A stretch of 64,000 bases of DNA, from positions 124,001 through 188,000 of the forward strand of contig CAZBGS010000004.1 in NCBI GenBank assembly GCA_964491785.1. Reading direction: 5' to 3'. The notes under the pieces are model-generated. The model worked only from the letters and a program-made list of their open reading frames with translations. It was not told the DNA's origin and made no database searches. A program made the position numbers and the translations under genes. Below are positions 61,485 to 64,000 of the stretch, in pieces. How positions within the stretch are numbered: the stretch's first letter is position 1; each line of letters starts with the position of its first letter. Source of the DNA: RZZS01 sp964491785. GTDB taxonomy: Bacteria; Pseudomonadota; Alphaproteobacteria; Micavibrionales; Micavibrionaceae.

Positions 61485-62536
61485 TCGTCTTCCATGCGGT
61501 CGATAATAACGGCGGCATCGCCTGATCTGCGCTCAATGCCGCCGATTTCGAAAACAGTTTCGCCGGCTTCGCTCAGAAGATCCATGCATTTATTTTTATC
61601 GGGCTCCGGGCAGACGACGACCATGCCAATTCCGCAGTTCAGGGTGCGGGCCATATCTGCGGGCTCTATATCGCCCGCCCCGGCCAGCCAGGCGAAAATC
61701 GGAGGGAGCGGCCAGCTTCCGGCGTCAAGGCGTACAGCAAGCTCGTCCGGGATAACTCTTGGAATATTTTCAAGCAGGCCGCCCCCGGTAATATGGGCTA
61801 TGGCGTTGATTGTGCAGGAGCGTATGGCCTGAAGTACGGGGCGTACATATATTTTTGTAGGTTCAAGTACGGCTTCGCCGATCGTAATTTCTGATTTGCC
61901 GAATGGCGCTTTGTCATGCCAGGCGAAGCCGCTGTCCTTAACGACTTTTCTTACCAGTGAATAGCCGTTCGAATGCAGGCCGCTTGAGGCCAGGCCGATA
62001 ACCGAATCACCCTCGCGGACGTTGTCTCCGGTGATGATGCGATCCCTGTCCACGGCGCCAACGGTGAAACCGGCTAGATCGTAATCGCCTTTTGCGTACA
62101 TTCCCGGCATTTCCGCGGTCTCACCGCCAATGAGCGCGCAACCGGCCGCGCTGCAACCTCTAGCGATTCCGGCGATTACACGTTCGGCCACATCCGTATC
62201 GAGTTTGCCGCAGGCAAAATAATCCAGGAAAAACAAAGGCTCAGCGCCCTGGACGATCAGGTCGTTAACGCACATGGCCACGAGGTCTATTCCGATGGTG
62301 TCGTGGGAGCCTGTCTCGATAGCGATTTTTATTTTCGTGCCCACGCCGTCGGTAGAGGAGACCAGAACCGGATCTCTGTATCCTGCTCTGGCGGGGTCGA
62401 AGAATGCTCCGAAACCGCCCAGACCGGACATTACACCATCCCGGAAAGTCGCTTTGACATGAGGTTTGATCCGCTCGACAAGCTCGGCTCCGGCGTCTAT
62501 ATCAACTCCTGCGTCTTTGTAGGCACTTTTCTTCAT
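61463..62536 (-). CDS. purM: Phosphoribosylformylglycinamidine cyclo-ligase
   Basis: AIR synthetase, the fifth step of purine synthesis. The 357 residues have the YKDAGVDIDAGAELVERIK start, the glycine-rich LVSSTDGVGTKIKIA, and GASSGLHSNGYSLVRKV-type (GLASSGLHSNGYSLVRK) motif. It is translated with purN and diverges from the DUF2066 gene with 27 bases between start codons. Confidence 0.98.
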   Translation of the reverse strand: MKKSAYKDAGVDIDAGAELVERIKPHVKATFRDGVMSGLGGFGAFFDPARAGYRDPVLVSSTDGVGTKIKIAIETGSHDTIGIDLVAMCVNDLIVQGAEPLFFLDYFACGKLDTDVAERVIAGIARGCSAAGCALIGGETAEMPGMYAKGDYDLAGFTVGAVDRDRIITGDNVREGDSVIGLASSGLHSNGYSLVRKVVKDSGFAWHDKAPFGKSEITIGEAVLEPTKIYVRPVLQAIRSCTINAIAHITGGGLLENIPRVIPDELAVRLDAGSWPLPPIFAWLAGAGDIEPADMARTLNCGIGMVVVCPEPDKNKCMDLLSEAGETVFEIGGIERRSGDAAVIIDRMEDEWNRTRS

Positions 62537-62563
62537 CGTCTATCACGTTTATAAAGGTCTAAC

Positions 62564-63718
62564 ATGGATAATAGGTCTGACATGGCTGCTTCTTATAAAC
62601 TATTTCTGATCATACTTACAATCCTGCTGGTAAATTTCTGCAGGCTGTCGGAGGCTGCCGATTCGGCGTTCATTATCGACAGGGTTCAGGTGGACGTCAC
62701 GGCCGATAATGCGGCGGACGCCAGAGAAAAAGCTTTTGAACAGGCTCAGCTGGCAGCCTTCCGCATGCTTGCCGGGCGTTTGCTTCCCGAAAGGGATCTG
62801 GCGGGTTTCGAGCCTCCTTCGGTGGATGTGGTATCCGCGCTGGTCGAGGATTTCGAGGTTCTGGACGAACAGCTGTCGCATATCCGCTACATAGGCACCT
62901 ACAAATTCAGATTTCGTGAAAGAGCGGTAAGCGACTTCTTTTCCAACAAAGGGGTCGCGCATACAGAGGTTTCCAGCAAGCCGGTTCTGGTAATTCCTTT
63001 CTATCAATGGGGATCGCGGAATTTGCTATGGTCGGAAGAGAACCCCTGGCTTTCCGCATGGAAGGAAAGCAGCAGCCGCAGGGGGCTGGTTCCGGTGGTC
63101 GTGCCGATCGGGGATTTGCAGGATATCACCGATATCAGCGAAGAGAAGGCGCTTTCATCAGACTGGTCGAGAATAGGCAGCATGCGCGAGAGGTACGGGG
63201 CGGGCGAGATCATAGTCTTGCTTGCCGTTCCGCAGTGGAGCAGGGAAGGCCAGGTCGCAAGCCTGCGGATCGATGTTTATACGCTGGAAGGCAGTTCCCC
63301 CTCATATGCCAGCAGTTTTGATTTTGAAAGAAGAGGCGGCGAGCCTGAAGGCAGCATGTATGAAAGAGCTGCCGCAACTATCAGGGAAAAACTTCAGGAA
63401 ATCTGGAAAAATATGACGGTCGCCGATCCCCGCCAGACAAATGAGGTGAAAGTCCGTGTCAGGTTTGGCAGTGTAGATGAATGGGTTGCCACCAGGGCCG
63501 CGCTCGACGGAATCAAGATGCTCGATGAAATGCGGGTGGAATCGCTTAACCCCCGCGAGGCCTTCGTGCGTATCAGGTTCCGCGGCGACGAAAGCAGGCT
63601 GAGGCTGGCGTTGTCGCAGAAAGATCTTATTTTGAGCAAGCCGCAGGTAGATTTCTCGCGTCAGGCTTCGCCGATGGTTTATGATTTGTACCTGAACAGA
63701 GGTAATTACACACGATGA
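62564..63718 (+). CDS. DUF2066 domain-containing protein
   Basis: A 384-residue exported protein with a signal peptide (about 7–30, ending near SEAADSA). The DUF2066 region follows: FIIDRVQVDVTADNAADAREKAFEQAQ, AFRMLAGRLLPE and SYKYRFRE-type (IGTYKFRFRERAVS). Function is unknown. The family is adjacent to purM and to an AI-2E-type permease in many alphaproteobacteria. It overlaps the permease gene by four bases, so the two are coupled. Confidence 0.88.
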   Translation: MDNRSDMAASYKLFLIILTILLVNFCRLSEAADSAFIIDRVQVDVTADNAADAREKAFEQAQLAAFRMLAGRLLPERDLAGFEPPSVDVVSALVEDFEVLDEQLSHIRYIGTYKFRFRERAVSDFFSNKGVAHTEVSSKPVLVIPFYQWGSRNLLWSEENPWLSAWKESSSRRGLVPVVVPIGDLQDITDISEEKALSSDWSRIGSMRERYGAGEIIVLLAVPQWSREGQVASLRIDVYTLEGSSPSYASSFDFERRGGEPEGSMYERAAATIREKLQEIWKNMTVADPRQTNEVKVRVRFGSVDEWVATRAALDGIKMLDEMRVESLNPREAFVRIRFRGDESRLRLALSQKDLILSKPQVDFSRQASPMVYDLYLNRGNYTR

Positions 63719-64000
63719 AGCCCGGAGCTTTCACGGCACGCCAGCACTTCTTTTTCTGGCTGGCGGCTTTTGCGGTTTTCTGCGCTCTGGTCTGGTTGCT
63801 GGAGGGAGTGCTGCTGCCCTTTATTCTGGGGCTTGGCATCGCCTATCTGCTCAACCCGCTGGTTGAGACTCTTGAGAAAAAATCGTTTTCCCGTCCTTTG
63901 ATCTCGCTTGGCCTGGTTGTGGTTTTTTTCGGGTTTCTTGCAGCGTTTCTTGCCGTATTCATTCCTCTGGTAATTAATCAGATCGCCCATCTTGCCAAGG
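63715..64000 (+). CDS. AI-2E/PerM-family permease (5' fragment, window edge)
   Basis: The first 95 codons of a membrane protein that continues beyond the window. Two hydrophobic helices are visible, with LLPFILGLGIAYLLNPLVETLEKKSF, which matches the AI-2E transporter/PerM family N-terminus. The ATG overlaps the DUF2066 stop by four bases. The remaining ~250 residues are beyond the window edge, so substrate and integrity cannot be judged. Confidence 0.85.
   Translation, partial: MKPGAFTARQHFFFWLAAFAVFCALVWLLEGVLLPFILGLGIAYLLNPLVETLEKKSFSRPLISLGLVVVFFGFLAAFLAVFIPLVINQIAHLAK

Overview
This window is a chromosomal segment of an alphaproteobacterium of moderate GC content. I place it only at class level. 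The evidence is a Usg-like protein, a groESL operon behind a CIRCE operator, the DsbA–DsbA–aroQ–accB–accC–aat block, an ETF:ubiquinone oxidoreductase, a PodJ-like polar protein and purM/purN divergent from a DUF2066 gene and an AI-2E-family permease. Nothing identifies the genus. There is no phage, insertion sequence, integrase or CRISPR array. The content is mostly housekeeping, interrupted by small accessory islands.

Layout. 1–8.1 kb: thrC, an M32 carboxypeptidase and yqgE/algH on the minus strand, a DsbD-alpha-like periplasmic protein, then a divergent pair of peptidoglycan genes (PBP1A and a VanX/DdpX-type dipeptidase). 8.1–12.6 kb: a less conserved stretch with a duplicated-cysteine secreted protein, a glycine-rich protein, a protein of possible plasmid/relaxase-associated type, an orphan 57-residue Flp pilin, two polytopic membrane proteins, a 2Fe-2S ferredoxin and the Usg-like protein. 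12.6–16.5 kb: an intergenic repeat, the groESL operon with promoter and CIRCE, a DUF1223 protein and a hydrophobic unknown. 16.5–25.2 kb: polA, rlmB, tRNA-Tyr with its promoter, osmC, a leaderless GH5 glycosidase and a TPS-domain (filamentous haemagglutinin-type) exoprotein without a TpsB partner. 25.2–31.1 kb: a complete seven-subunit Mrp/Mnh cation/proton antiporter operon with overlapping genes. 31.2–36.5 kb: a stand-alone response regulator, dihydroorotase, hisI and a GGDEF–EAL protein whose GGDEF site reads GEDEF. 36.5–42.4 kb: minus-strand M48 protease–DsbA–DsbA–aroQ–accB–accC–aat. 42.5–52.7 kb: rlmE, guaB, a lytic transglycosylase, a uracil-DNA glycosylase, ETF-QO, a TPR lipoprotein and ispE. 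52.8–64 kb: a PodJ-like protein, a Nudix hydrolase, a RelA/SpoT-fold protein, ndk, a hemerythrin, a hybrid histidine kinase, purN/purM, a DUF2066 protein and a truncated AI-2E-type permease.

Functional themes. Cell-envelope functions recur: PBP1A, dipeptidase, lytic transglycosylase, PodJ-like protein, periplasmic disulfide enzymes, M48 protease and TPR lipoprotein. Signalling is represented by three separate units: the response regulator, the GEDEF–EAL protein and the 7TM hybrid kinase.

The most unusual items are a 115-bp structured intergenic repeat present twice, each copy directly 3' of a gene and in the same orientation relative to it; the GEDEF–EAL enzyme; a family-4-type uracil-DNA glycosylase with only one cysteine; the PodJ-like protein; the RelA/SpoT-fold protein; and the orphan Flp pilin beside three unknown genes. 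I did not find a clearly new multi-gene system. All family assignments come from reading motifs, without database searches.
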